A stretch of 21,130 nt of DNA from CAZLKN01 sp964560135 (GTDB taxonomy: Bacteria; Actinomycetota; JAICYB01). Below the pieces are notes generated by a model that saw only the letters and a program-made list of their open reading frames with translations, did not search any database and was not told the DNA's origin. Shown in pieces: positions 5,944 through 12,790 of the stretch. A program made the position numbers and the translations under genes. Location of the stretch: contig CAZLKN010000052.1 in NCBI GenBank assembly GCA_964560135.1, positions 1 to 21,130 on the forward strand, given 5' to 3'. How positions within the stretch are numbered: position 1 is the first letter of the stretch; each line of letters opens with the position of its first letter.

Positions 5944-6792
5944 TCAGCCGGGGAGGACGTCGGCGAGGCGTTTGGCCCCCGCGCGGCCGTCCGCCAGCCC
6001 GATCTCGGCGGCGGGGTCGCGGACGGCGACGTCCATGAAGTTGGCGCGGAGGGGCTCGAACTCCTCGGACGGGATGAGGAAATGGGTCTCCAGGCCCGCG
6101 GCGGCCAGGTACAGGCTCTCCCGGTCCAGGCTCCCGGCCACGAAGTCCTCGAGCGGGGGCCCGGGGATGGGCCCGACGAACACGACGCGCTCGGCCCCCG
6201 CCTCGAAGGCGAGGTCGGCGTTGCTCCACGACCACACGCCGCCGTCGATGTAGCGGTCGTCGTCGATCGTCACCGGCGGGAAGAAGCCGGGCACCGTGCA
6301 GGACGACGCGACCGCGCGCACGAGCTCGACGCCGTCGGCCGCGGTGAGCACGCGACGCTTCCCGGTCGTGCAGGACACGGCCGTGACCCACAAGTCGCGG
6401 TGCGGCCACGGGTGTCCGGCGAGGGCCTCGAAGACGCCGACCCAGGCGTCCTCGTCGGGGGCAGGGGCCTTCAGGGAGACGGCCCCGATCTCGCGGGCGA
6501 GCTCGGGGGTCATCTCGGTGGTGGAGGTCCACAGCCGCAAGGCCCGGAGGAACGTCTCGGGGTCGGGGCTCATGCCCAATGAACCCTCGCCGGTGCGGCG
6601 GTAGGGTGCCATGAGTTCTGCGTCCCGGCGGCCGAGCCGGAGCTGTGCCCCGAGGGCCGATCCCGCCGAGGTGCCGATGATCACGTCCGCGTCCTCGGGA
6701 CGCAGTCCGGCCTCCTGGAGTCCGGCGAGCGCGCCGGCCTCCCAGGCTCCGCCGACCACACCGCCTCCGCCGAGCACGAGCGCCGTCCGCAT
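5944..6792 (-). CDS. Patatin-like phospholipase
   Basis: This 282-aa protein is a patatin-family acyl hydrolase, a cytoplasmic or membrane-associated enzyme that removes acyl chains with a Ser-Asp dyad. The oxyanion-hole glycines are in LVLGGGGVVGG (residues 5-15). The nucleophile elbow is G-T-S-A-G (S42 within 40-44). The catalytic aspartate is in YIDGG (D183). No signal peptide is seen. The start could be ATG 6792 (MRTALVLGGG) or the in-frame GTG 6798, which overlaps the stop of the upstream gene as GTGA. Either implies translational coupling to the LLM oxidoreductase gene. It is the last gene of the TetR-LLM-patatin operon, so its lipase activity is probably co-regulated with the oxidoreductase. 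A lipid ester or lactone substrate is inference. Confidence 0.87.
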   Translation of the reverse strand: MRTALVLGGGGVVGGAWEAGALAGLQEAGLRPEDADVIIGTSAGSALGAQLRLGRRDAELMAPYRRTGEGSLGMSPDPETFLRALRLWTSTTEMTPELAREIGAVSLKAPAPDEDAWVGVFEALAGHPWPHRDLWVTAVSCTTGKRRVLTAADGVELVRAVASSCTVPGFFPPVTIDDDRYIDGGVWSWSNADLAFEAGAERVVFVGPIPGPPLEDFVAGSLDRESLYLAAAGLETHFLIPSEEFEPLRANFMDVAVRDPAAEIGLADGRAGAKRLADVLPG

Positions 6793-6794
6793 GG

Positions 6795-8033
6795 TCACAG
6801 GAACGAGACCCCCATCTCGCCGGCCATGGGGGCGTCGATGCTGTAGTCGGGGTCCAGCGGGGGGAGCTGCTCGTCCTTGCGGGCCAGGGCCTTCTCCTCG
6901 ATCTCGGCGTTGCGGCGATCCCGCTGCGCGGCCCCGGCGGCGTCGCGTTCGGCGAACTCCGGCATGACCTCGCGGGCGAACAGTTCGTAGGAGGCGCAGA
7001 TGTCCTCGTGGGCGACGTTACCGGCTTGGGAGAAGAAGATCACTTGGTCGACGCCGGCGTCCTCGTACTCCTTCAGGACGGCGCGGATCTGCTCCGGGGT
7101 GCCGATGCACCCGCGGATCGCCTTGGGGTCCTGCTTCAGCATCTGCTCACGCATCGTCCGGAACTGCTCGCCGTGCTCCTGGTAGACCTGCCAGATCGAC
7201 GTCTCCCCGGGATGGTGGGAGCCGAAGATGTAGTACCACGCGAGCGCGAAGCCGAAGAAGTACAGGCCCATCTCACCCTTGGCCTCCGCCTCGGCTTCCG
7301 TCTCGCAGCACATCAGCGGGGTGACGATCGCGAGGTTGGGGTTGACCTTCTTGCCGATCGGGACGCAGTCGGCCGAGATCGTACGGTAGTAGTCGTCCAC
7401 CCAGTGGCGAGCCTCGTCGGCGTTGATGAAGGCGAAGCTCAAGGCTCCCATCCCGCACTCGGCGGCGAGGTGGATCGTGGTGCGCTGCGAGCATGCCACC
7501 CACAGCGGCGGATGCGGACGCTGGACGGGTTTCGGCACGCAGTTGCGCGGGGGCATCGAGACGTAGGTGCCCTCGTGTCCGGTGAACGGCTCCTCGGTCA
7601 GGAGGCGCACGGCCAGTTCGGTTCCTTCCCGCCAGGCCGCGCGCTTCTCGGCCCGCGGCACGTTGAACCCGCCGAGCTCGGCCTCCGAGGACGACTCCCC
7701 GGTGCCGAACTCCACGCGTCCGTTCGAGACGAGATCGAGGGTGGCGATGCGTTCGGCCACGCGGGCCGGATGGTTGTACTGCGGAGGGGTCTGGACGATG
7801 CCGTGACCGAGCCGGATGTTGCGTGTCCGCTGCGAGTAGGCGGCCAGCAGCACCTCGGGGGCCGCGGAGTGCGCGTACTCCTCGAGGAAGTGGTGCTCGA
7901 CCTGCCAGACGTATTCGTACCCGAGGCGGTCCACGAGCTCCACCTGGTCGAGGACGTCCTGGAACAGCTTCAGCTCCGAGCCCGGCCCCCAGGGCCGCGG
8001 GAGATTGTGCTCGTAGAACACGCCGAACTTCAT
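6795..8033 (-). CDS. LLM-class flavin-dependent oxidoreductase (luciferase-like)
   Basis: This 412-aa TIM-barrel enzyme belongs to the bacterial luciferase-like monooxygenase / F420-dependent group. The N-terminus MKFGVFYEHNLPRPW is typical, followed by the barrel motif YEYVWQVEHHFLEEY with conserved histidines, RLGHGIVQTPPQYNHPARVAE, and VEFGTGESSSEAELGGF. Further on are PHPPLWVACSQ and the cofactor-facing segment IRGCIGTPEQIRAVLKEYED. ATG 8033 has an AGGAGG ribosome-binding site 8-9 nt upstream, inside the end of the TetR gene, and the ATG overlaps that gene's TGA (ATGA). The cofactor (FMN or F420) and the substrate cannot be decided here. The linked patatin-like lipase suggests an oxidised lipid-type or ester substrate, as inference only. 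Confidence 0.88.
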   Translation of the reverse strand: MKFGVFYEHNLPRPWGPGSELKLFQDVLDQVELVDRLGYEYVWQVEHHFLEEYAHSAAPEVLLAAYSQRTRNIRLGHGIVQTPPQYNHPARVAERIATLDLVSNGRVEFGTGESSSEAELGGFNVPRAEKRAAWREGTELAVRLLTEEPFTGHEGTYVSMPPRNCVPKPVQRPHPPLWVACSQRTTIHLAAECGMGALSFAFINADEARHWVDDYYRTISADCVPIGKKVNPNLAIVTPLMCCETEAEAEAKGEMGLYFFGFALAWYYIFGSHHPGETSIWQVYQEHGEQFRTMREQMLKQDPKAIRGCIGTPEQIRAVLKEYEDAGVDQVIFFSQAGNVAHEDICASYELFAREVMPEFAERDAAGAAQRDRRNAEIEEKALARKDEQLPPLDPDYSIDAPMAGEMGVSFL

Positions 8034-8596
8034 CTGGCCAGCCTCCTGATCGTGTCCTCCACCACCGCACACGCCTGATCGATGCTCAGCCCCTGGTGCC
8101 GCCGCAGCGCACGCCAGCCGAGCGAGTCGGTGAGCACCGCGACGGCCTCCCGGGCCGTGAGGCCGAGTTCGGGGAACATGCCGTCGATACTCTCACGGTG
8201 CACCCGCCGCAGGGCCTCGAGCTCCGGCTGGAGGCCGGGGTGGCGCTCCTCGGCGACGAGCGCCCGCCAGCGCACGGCGGCGATCTCCTCCAGCACACGG
8301 GCCATGGTGCGGGTCCATCGGGTGACGCGCTCGTCGAAGGCGACGTCGGGGGAGGGCAGACCCTCGAGGAGCGGGAGCACCTGCTCCACACCGCGCTCGT
8401 ACATCCCGGCCACGAGGTCGCGGACGGTCGGGAAATGGTTGTAGACGCTGCGGACGGACACTCCCGCGGCCTCGGCGATGTCCTCGATGCTCAGCTCGCG
8501 GGGGCCGGCGGCGATCTCGAGGGCTGCGTCGAGGATGCGGTTGCGGTTGGTGATGCGCCGCGCAGTGCGCCCGTCCAGAGAAGTTGCAGTATTCAT
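8030..8596 (-). CDS. TetR-family transcriptional regulator
   Basis: This is a 188-aa TetR-type repressor. The N-terminal helix-turn-helix is clear: RNRILDAALEIA, then LSIEDIAEAAGVSVRSVYNHFPTVRDLV (about residues 35-62), with the canonical Y-x-H/Y-F recognition end. The C-terminal ligand-binding region is helical and unremarkable, containing a short stretch (VLTDSLGWRALRRHQGLS) typical of TetR C-terminal domains. Its TGA overlaps the ATG of the LLM gene, so it probably regulates its own operon together with the oxidoreductase and lipase. ATG 8596 is chosen because the TetR domain begins about 17 residues later. The frame stays open upstream to 8770, but that extension is Arg/Pro-rich and unlike TetR proteins. 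No clear ribosome-binding site precedes the ATG. Confidence 0.87.
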   Translation of the reverse strand: MNTATSLDGRTARRITNRNRILDAALEIAAGPRELSIEDIAEAAGVSVRSVYNHFPTVRDLVAGMYERGVEQVLPLLEGLPSPDVAFDERVTRWTRTMARVLEEIAAVRWRALVAEERHPGLQPELEALRRVHRESIDGMFPELGLTAREAVAVLTDSLGWRALRRHQGLSIDQACAVVEDTIRRLAR

Positions 8597-8604
8597 GCAA
8601 ATAC
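8589..8604. promoter_or_regulatory. Candidate TetR operator overlapping the tetR start codon
   Basis: GTATT-CATGCA-AATAC forms a dyad with 5-bp arms around a 6-nt centre. It is one of the few AT-rich patches in the region and spans the start of the tetR-family gene. This placement fits autorepression by a TetR dimer, but arm length is modest and no second copy was found. Confidence 0.35.
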
Positions 8605-8747
8605 GTTGCCCGTTGGGGGCCGTGCGGCGCAAGTCGGTCCGCGCCAGGGGTTCTTCCGCATTCGAGCCAGGCGACCTCGCAACTCGAGGAGAGGTTCTCC
8701 GACGCGCCTCGAGTCCGCTCGTCCTCTCGGGGCGCTTTCCCCGGGGT

Positions 8748-8798
8748 GGGCGTCCACACGTGGTCCCCACCGGCGCGGGCAGGCCTCATCTGTGGAAA
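8748..8798. repeat. 51-nt repeat element, copy 1 (TCCACA...CATCTGTGGAAA)
   Basis: This element and the copy at 8820-8870 are both exactly 51 nt and align without gaps. Both begin GG-C-TCCACA and both end with the identical 12-mer CATCTGTGGAAA; the interiors differ. TCCACA and TGTGGA thus form inverted ends within each element. The two copies start 72 nt apart, with 21 nt between them. Confidence 0.55.
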
Positions 8799-8819
8799 TC
8801 CACTCCGGGACCGCGGAGC

Positions 8820-8870
8820 GGACATCCACAGATCGACCCGGTCCCGCCAGGACCGACCCATCTGTGGAAA
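8820..8870. repeat. 51-nt repeat element, copy 2
   Basis: This is the second copy of the element at 8748-8798. Its ends ATCCACAGAT (8824-8833) and ATCTGTGGA (8860-8868) contain a perfect 8-bp inverted repeat, CCACAGAT / ATCTGTGG, so this copy is the more symmetrical one. The TCCACA cores across both copies alternate in orientation (+,-,+,-) at spacings of 38, 34 and 38 nt. Confidence 0.55.
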
Positions 8871-9032
8871 CGCGCCCCGGGGCTCCGCAGCTCGAGCCGG
8901 ATGACCTCTCCGCGCCTGAGCGGGGACGCGATCGCCGCTGTGATCGAGATCTGAGCCCCCTGGTCGCTTGACCCCGGTATGGCCGGCGGAGGAGAGTTGC
9001 CACGCTGGGCTCATCTGGGATCGGGGGATCTC

Positions 9033-10412
9033 GTGGAGGCGAAGCGCTGTCCGTCGTGTGGCGCGGACAACAGGAGCGGGGCCTCCTTCTGCGTCAAATG
9101 CGGGAAGCATCTGCCCGCCACCTCTCCGGGACCGGCCCCCGGGCCCCCGGCTCGCGATACGCCGCCCGAACCCACCCAGCCCGTTCCCGGACCACCACCG
9201 CCGGCCGCCCCGGCCCGCAGTGCGCGTCGCGGGCTGGTCGCCGCGCTGGTGCTCGTGCTGCTGGTCGGCGGCGGTGCCGTGGCCTTCGTCGTCGCGGGCG
9301 GGGACGAGGCGGAGGCCGTGGTCATCTACGAGCCGCCGCTGGAGCCCGGCGACGCTCCGTTCACCGCGGCGACGGACGTGCCCGCGGACCAGGTGGGGGC
9401 CGAGATCCCGACCCCGGCCCCCGACGTCGTGGATCCGGGGAGCGCCGGTGCGGGCCCGTTCGGCGGCACCGGGTCGAACACCGTCTGCGATCGCGAGTTG
9501 CTCATCTCCGCGCTGCGCAACCAACCCGACCGCCTCGCCGCGTGGCTGGCGGTGCTGGAGGTGACCGACGCCGACTTCGAGGACTTCGTCCGCGGGCTCA
9601 CACCGGTGACGCTCGCCGTGGACACGCGCGTGACGAACCACACCTTCGAAGGCGGTGCCGCCGTCGCCTTCCAGTCGATCCTCCCCGCGGGCACGGCGGT
9701 GCTCGTGGACGCCGACGGGATGATCCGGGTGCGTTGCCGGTGCGGGAACCCGATCCTGGAGCCGGTGCGTGTCGGCACGGCGGTCTGCCAGGGTTGCCCG
9801 CAGGGCTACACGCCGCCGGCTCCGCAGCCGCCGGGTGTGGCCGCGATCTTCGTGGTCGTGATCAACCCGCCGCCGGTGGCCGCCGAGCCGGAGGCGACCC
9901 CTGAGCCGACCGCCACGGCGGCCCCGCAGGCCACCACGCCTCCGAGCCCGACGCCCGGTCCGACCCCGACCCCCGCGCCGCAGGTGACGAACCTGTCGTC
10001 GGGGGCCCAGGCGTCGGCGTCCTCGACCTACAGCTCCGACTTCCCCCCACGGCTGTCGATCGACGGCGACACCGGCACCTCGTGGTTCTCCTCCGGGCCG
10101 GGACAGGACGGCACCAGCGCCTACACCATCACCCTGGCGCACGCCTCGACGGTCACCCAGATCCAGTTCGTCGGAAACGAGCATCACCGCAACACGCAGT
10201 TCCGTCAGGGGTTCGGTTTCCGGAGCTGGCGGATCGAGCTGCTGGCCTCCGGCCGCGTGGTCCGGACGATCAACGCATCCGGCTCGGGGACACAGAGCCA
10301 GAACCACGATGTACCGGGCCTGTCGGAGATCACCGAGGTGCGGTTCGTGGGCTGGGACCACGAGGACCCCACCTGCGGGGGCTTCGCCGAACTCCGCGTG
10401 ATGGGCTACTGA
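9033..10412 (+). CDS. Zinc-ribbon / TM / DUF6777 / discoidin-like surface protein
   Basis: This 459-aa multidomain protein begins with a cytoplasmic zinc ribbon, CPSCG...FCVKCG (C6, C9, C20, C23). A Pro-rich linker and one membrane helix (about 67-88) follow. The first external domain (about 100-255) matches DUF6777: VCDRELLISALRNQPDRLAAW, LTPVTLAVDTRVTNHTF, LPAGTAVLVD and RCRCGNPILEP are its hallmarks. A Pro/Thr/Ala spacer (about 280-318) leads to a C-terminal F5/8-type C (discoidin, galactose-binding-like) domain (about 318-459) with LSIDGDTGTSWFS and the long loop GNEHHRNTQFRQGFGFRSW. The discoidin fold commonly binds glycans or lipids. GTG 9033 follows GGGGGAT at good spacing. ATG 8979 is possible but has no ribosome-binding site. 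The stop lies 11 nt from that of the convergent VapC gene. Confidence 0.82.
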   Translation: MEAKRCPSCGADNRSGASFCVKCGKHLPATSPGPAPGPPARDTPPEPTQPVPGPPPPAAPARSARRGLVAALVLVLLVGGGAVAFVVAGGDEAEAVVIYEPPLEPGDAPFTAATDVPADQVGAEIPTPAPDVVDPGSAGAGPFGGTGSNTVCDRELLISALRNQPDRLAAWLAVLEVTDADFEDFVRGLTPVTLAVDTRVTNHTFEGGAAVAFQSILPAGTAVLVDADGMIRVRCRCGNPILEPVRVGTAVCQGCPQGYTPPAPQPPGVAAIFVVVINPPPVAAEPEATPEPTATAAPQATTPPSPTPGPTPTPAPQVTNLSSGAQASASSTYSSDFPPRLSIDGDTGTSWFSSGPGQDGTSAYTITLAHASTVTQIQFVGNEHHRNTQFRQGFGFRSWRIELLASGRVVRTINASGSGTQSQNHDVPGLSEITEVRFVGWDHEDPTCGGFAELRVMGY

Positions 10413-10423
10413 GTCCCTGAAGC

Positions 10424-10822
10424 TCAGAGCAGCTCGAGCTTGATCACCCCGGCCATGTGGGTGAAGTCCTGGTCGGTGGTGAGCAGGCGACAACGGTGCT
10501 CGATCGCGGCTGTGGCGATGAGAGCGTCCACCGTCGAGGGATGCACGCCCGCGGAGACACAGCGTCGGCGGAGCCGGGCCGCCGCGACGTAGTGACGGCG
10601 ATCAAGGGGAAGCAGGTCGAAGGCCTCCAGGCGGCGGGCCAGGCGGCGCGGGGTTCGTTCGTCACGGAAGCCCTGGAGGATTTCCTGGAGGATGATCCCG
10701 AGGAGGAACAGGTCGTCGCCGCGGTCGAGGAGCGCCGTCAGCTTCCGCACGGCGAGGTGGTCGGTCGGGCCGCCTCTGCGGAGGGCGAGGGCCCAGACCG
10801 ATGTGTCGACCAAGACCCTCAA
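10424..10822 (-). CDS. vapC: VapC-type PIN-domain toxin
   Basis: This 132-aa PIN-domain RNase is the toxin of a type II toxin-antitoxin pair. All four acidic active-site residues are visible: D6 in LVDTSVW, E47 in LQEIL, D99 in STVDALIA and D117 in TTDQDF. The fold would chelate Mg2+/Mn2+ and cleave RNA, in most VapC proteins tRNA or rRNA. The start is a TTG at 10822 that overlaps the antitoxin's TGA (TTGA), so toxin translation is coupled to the antitoxin and probably kept low. Length is ordinary. It converges on the DUF6777 gene. Confidence 0.9.
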   Translation of the reverse strand: MRVLVDTSVWALALRRGGPTDHLAVRKLTALLDRGDDLFLLGIILQEILQGFRDERTPRRLARRLEAFDLLPLDRRHYVAAARLRRRCVSAGVHPSTVDALIATAAIEHRCRLLTTDQDFTHMAGVIKLELL

Positions 10823-11016
10823 CGGCGGCGCTCGGCCTTGTGGTCGTAGCCCTCATCCCAGTCGAGCGACCCGAACAACTCGGTGACCTGGCGGCGCTTG
10901 CGCCGCCGAACATACTCTTCGAGCGCCTCGTTGACCGCGGCCCGCTTCGTCCGATGGCCGCCGAGCCGCTTGGCTTCGTCCACGAGTTGATCGTCGAGGT
11001 CGAGGTTCGTGGCCAT
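10819..11016 (-). CDS. vapB: VapB-type antitoxin (DUF2191-like)
   Basis: This 65-aa antitoxin starts MATNLDLDDQLVDEAKRLGG and continues HRTKRAAVNEALEEYVRR, the ribbon-helix-helix-like pattern of VapB/DUF2191 antitoxins. The C-terminal tail LFGSLDWDEGYDHKAERRR is the usual toxin-binding segment, with tryptophan and acidic residues. ATG 11016 has a strong AGGAGG (11026-11021 on the minus strand). It should neutralise the downstream VapC by occupying its active site and repress their common promoter. The pair follows the six-gene glycan operon on the same strand with only a 40-nt gap, so readthrough from that operon is possible. Confidence 0.88.
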   Translation of the reverse strand: MATNLDLDDQLVDEAKRLGGHRTKRAAVNEALEEYVRRRKRRQVTELFGSLDWDEGYDHKAERRR

Positions 11017-11026
11017 GTAGCCTCCT

Positions 11027-11047
11027 TCTCACACATGAGTCTACACA
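11027..11047 (-). promoter_or_regulatory. vapBC promoter and possible VapB operator
   Basis: On the minus strand TAGACT (11043 to 11038) fits a -10, with transcription starting near 11031 and the AGGAGG following. TGTGT occurs at 11047-11043 and again at 11035-11031, 12 nt apart, on either side of and overlapping the -10. That is a plausible antitoxin operator layout. No -35 is evident. Confidence 0.35.
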
Positions 11048-11056
11048 AGCCTTTCC

Positions 11057-12220
11057 TCAGTCGAGCTCGGACAGCAGGGCCCCCAGGACGCGTTCGGCGG
11101 CGAAGTGCTCGTCGGCGAGCTCGCGAGCTCGCCGGACGTGATGCTCGTAGCGGGAGCGTAGGTCGCTCACCGCCGCAGCGGCCCCCTCGAGGTCGGTGTA
11201 GGCCAGCAGGCCTTCACCGGTGGGCAGGATCGACGAGAACCCGGTGTCCTGGAGCACGACGGGGCGTCCGCTGGCGAGGTAGCAGGCGCTGCGCTCGCTG
11301 AACCATCCCGACCGGCTCACGACGTAGCCGTGCTTGGCGACGCTGAGCTCGGCCCCCGACGCCGCGATGTAGCGCTGGTAGGTCCAGGGATCGGTGGTGA
11401 CCTCCTGGGCGTCGGCGATCCGCCACCCCGCCCGCTCGAGCCTCGCGCGGTCCTCGGTCCCCACCGAGCCCACGGCGAGCTCGAACACCCCTTCGCCGTG
11501 GGACGGCAGCGAGAGGATCTCGTCGAAGGACGCCGACTTCATCCCGTAGCGCACGCCCTCGTGCTCGCGGACGGCATAGCTGTCCCACTGCATCACCGTG
11601 GTGAAGGGGGCGTCCGGGGGTGCGGGTGTCACCGGCCAGGCGTCCAGCACCACCGGCTGGCGGGTTGCCTTCCAGGGGAAGCCGTCGTCGGGCACCGAGG
11701 AGCCGCCGCCCGGGATGGCCTCACCGAAAGAGAAGAAGTGCGTGTGCCTGCTCGCCGCCTGCTTCGCCGCCGGGTCGGTGAGGTGCCGGATCTGGGTGAA
11801 GGCCGGGTCGGCGTCCACGAACACCCGGGCCGGGATGCCCTCGAGCCAGGGCCTGAGTGGATGGATGCCGGCCAGGTTGAGGACCACGTCGGCGGTCGCG
11901 CAGACGTCGGTGATCTTGTCGGCGGCCGGGCCGTGCCAGCTCCGGGTGTGGGCGTGGTGGTAGGTCCAACGGTCGCCGAGACCGATGCGCTCGAAGACCC
12001 GGGCCGCGTAGGCCAGCCCGTAGGTGGGATCGGTCCCCACCTCGTAGGTGGTCGGGTCGTAGCAGGTCTCGTAGTCGTCGGAGTCCTCGAGCACCCAGAC
12101 GTCGTGGCCCATGCGCGCCAGCCCCATCGCGTACTGGACGGAGTGCCACGTCATGCCTCCGAGGGGGAAGCCGACGACGTAGCCGAGGACGACCACCCGC
12201 CGCCGGCCCGAGTCGTCCAT
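11057..12220 (-). CDS. Glycosyltransferase-like protein, paralogue B (last gene of glycan operon)
   Basis: This 387-aa protein has a GT-B-like layout and no signal peptide. The N-terminal Rossmann start is VVVLGYVVGFPLGGMTWHSV, followed by YAMGLARMGHDVWVLEDSDD. The C-terminal half contains ELSVAKHGYVVSRSGWFSER, CYLASGRPVVLQDTGFSSIL and PTGEGLLAYTDLEGA, the nucleotide-sugar-binding end of GT4/GT1-like proteins. The same blocks occur in the protein at 13383-14552, so the two are paralogues within one operon. It probably adds a sugar to a growing glycan, but the donor and acceptor are unknown. ATG 12220 lies 3 nt after the stop of the preceding acyltransferase gene. Confidence 0.75.
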   Translation of the reverse strand: MDDSGRRRVVVLGYVVGFPLGGMTWHSVQYAMGLARMGHDVWVLEDSDDYETCYDPTTYEVGTDPTYGLAYAARVFERIGLGDRWTYHHAHTRSWHGPAADKITDVCATADVVLNLAGIHPLRPWLEGIPARVFVDADPAFTQIRHLTDPAAKQAASRHTHFFSFGEAIPGGGSSVPDDGFPWKATRQPVVLDAWPVTPAPPDAPFTTVMQWDSYAVREHEGVRYGMKSASFDEILSLPSHGEGVFELAVGSVGTEDRARLERAGWRIADAQEVTTDPWTYQRYIAASGAELSVAKHGYVVSRSGWFSERSACYLASGRPVVLQDTGFSSILPTGEGLLAYTDLEGAAAAVSDLRSRYEHHVRRARELADEHFAAERVLGALLSELD

Positions 12221-12223
12221 CCG

Positions 12224-12790
12224 CTACGCGGAGGTCGTCGCCTGCGGACGCCGTCCGCCCGGCGGTGAGGAGCCGACGATCCGCGACGGGTTGCCGGCCA
12301 CAACCGCGAAGTCGGGCACCTCGAAGTCCACCACCGAGCCGGCCCCCACGATCGCGCCCTCACCCAGACGCGCTCCTGCGAGCACGACGGCCTTCGTCCC
12401 GATCCAGACGTTGTCGCCGATCAGGATCTCGGGTGACGGCGCCTCGAGGTCGCCACGGGCCTCCGGCGGCACGGCGGCCGGGTCGTCGGCGATGAACACG
12501 TCGTGGGCGATGAAGGCGTAGTCGCCGATGCGCACCGGACCGTTGGTGGCGAAGATCGGCGCGACGAGTGTGCCGTAGGAGCCGATGTGAACCGACCCGT
12601 GGGGGCCGAGGTCGAAGCAGGTGCCCTCGTAGATGCCGGTGTCGTCGCCGACGCGGACCCCGGTGGGCTCCACGCTGCGGTAGTGGCGGAAGGCGAAGGA
12701 GCTGTAGAAGTAGCAGCGCTCGCCGATGGTGACGTTGCCGGGCACGGGCTCCGGCCACCAGTCGCCGTCGAGGTGGTAGGGCCCGGTCAT
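12224..12790 (-). CDS. Left-handed beta-helix acyltransferase, active-site histidine missing
   Basis: This 188-aa hexapeptide-repeat (LbH) protein of the xenobiotic/maltose acetyltransferase-like group is the second of two adjacent paralogues. Repeats are clear in GVRVGDDTGIYEGTCFDLG, VRIGDYAFIAHDVFIADD, EILIGDNVWIGTKAVVLAGA and GAIVGAGSVV, with the usual end AVVAGNPSRIVG. Where the sister protein has D-C-D-F-H (the catalytic histidine position), this one reads ADDPAAVPPE (101-110), so the histidine is absent; H96 is a few residues earlier. It may be a degenerate or structural subunit, or use H96. Its ATG overlaps the preceding gene's stop (ATGA). The C-terminal tail (GGRRPQATTSA) is disordered-looking. 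Confidence 0.85.
   Translation of the reverse strand: MTGPYHLDGDWWPEPVPGNVTIGERCYFYSSFAFRHYRSVEPTGVRVGDDTGIYEGTCFDLGPHGSVHIGSYGTLVAPIFATNGPVRIGDYAFIAHDVFIADDPAAVPPEARGDLEAPSPEILIGDNVWIGTKAVVLAGARLGEGAIVGAGSVVDFEVPDFAVVAGNPSRIVGSSPPGGRRPQATTSA

Larger units (their letters stand above)
8597..9032. other. 436-nt non-coding region between divergent genes
   Basis: No convincing gene is seen here. It holds a CTCGAGG...CCTCGAG inverted repeat (8683-8713) around a small GGAGA-GGT-TCTCC dyad (8688-8700), and two 51-nt repeat elements (8748-8798 and 8820-8870). The downstream part would encode 18 extra residues if the next gene began at ATG 8979 instead of GTG 9033. Confidence 0.6.

Noticed and set aside
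7008..8078. 356-codon plus-strand open frame opposite the LLM oxidoreductase
   Set aside because: Antisense shadow of a strongly conserved enzyme, with no recognisable fold.
8596..8770. Longer N-terminus for the TetR protein (open frame to 8770)
   Set aside because: The extension is Arg/Pro-rich, unlike TetR proteins, and spans the non-coding repeat region.
8748..8870. Cluster of TCCACA cores as DnaA boxes or an origin
   Set aside because: The 9-mers differ from TTATCCACA / TTGTCCACA at two or more positions, and no dnaA, dnaN or AT-rich unwinding region is nearby.
8193..10493. 766-codon open frame on the minus strand
   Set aside because: It runs antisense to the DUF6777 gene and overlaps tetR out of frame; the translation is Arg/Pro/Gly-rich and low in complexity, as expected for a shadow in GC-rich DNA.
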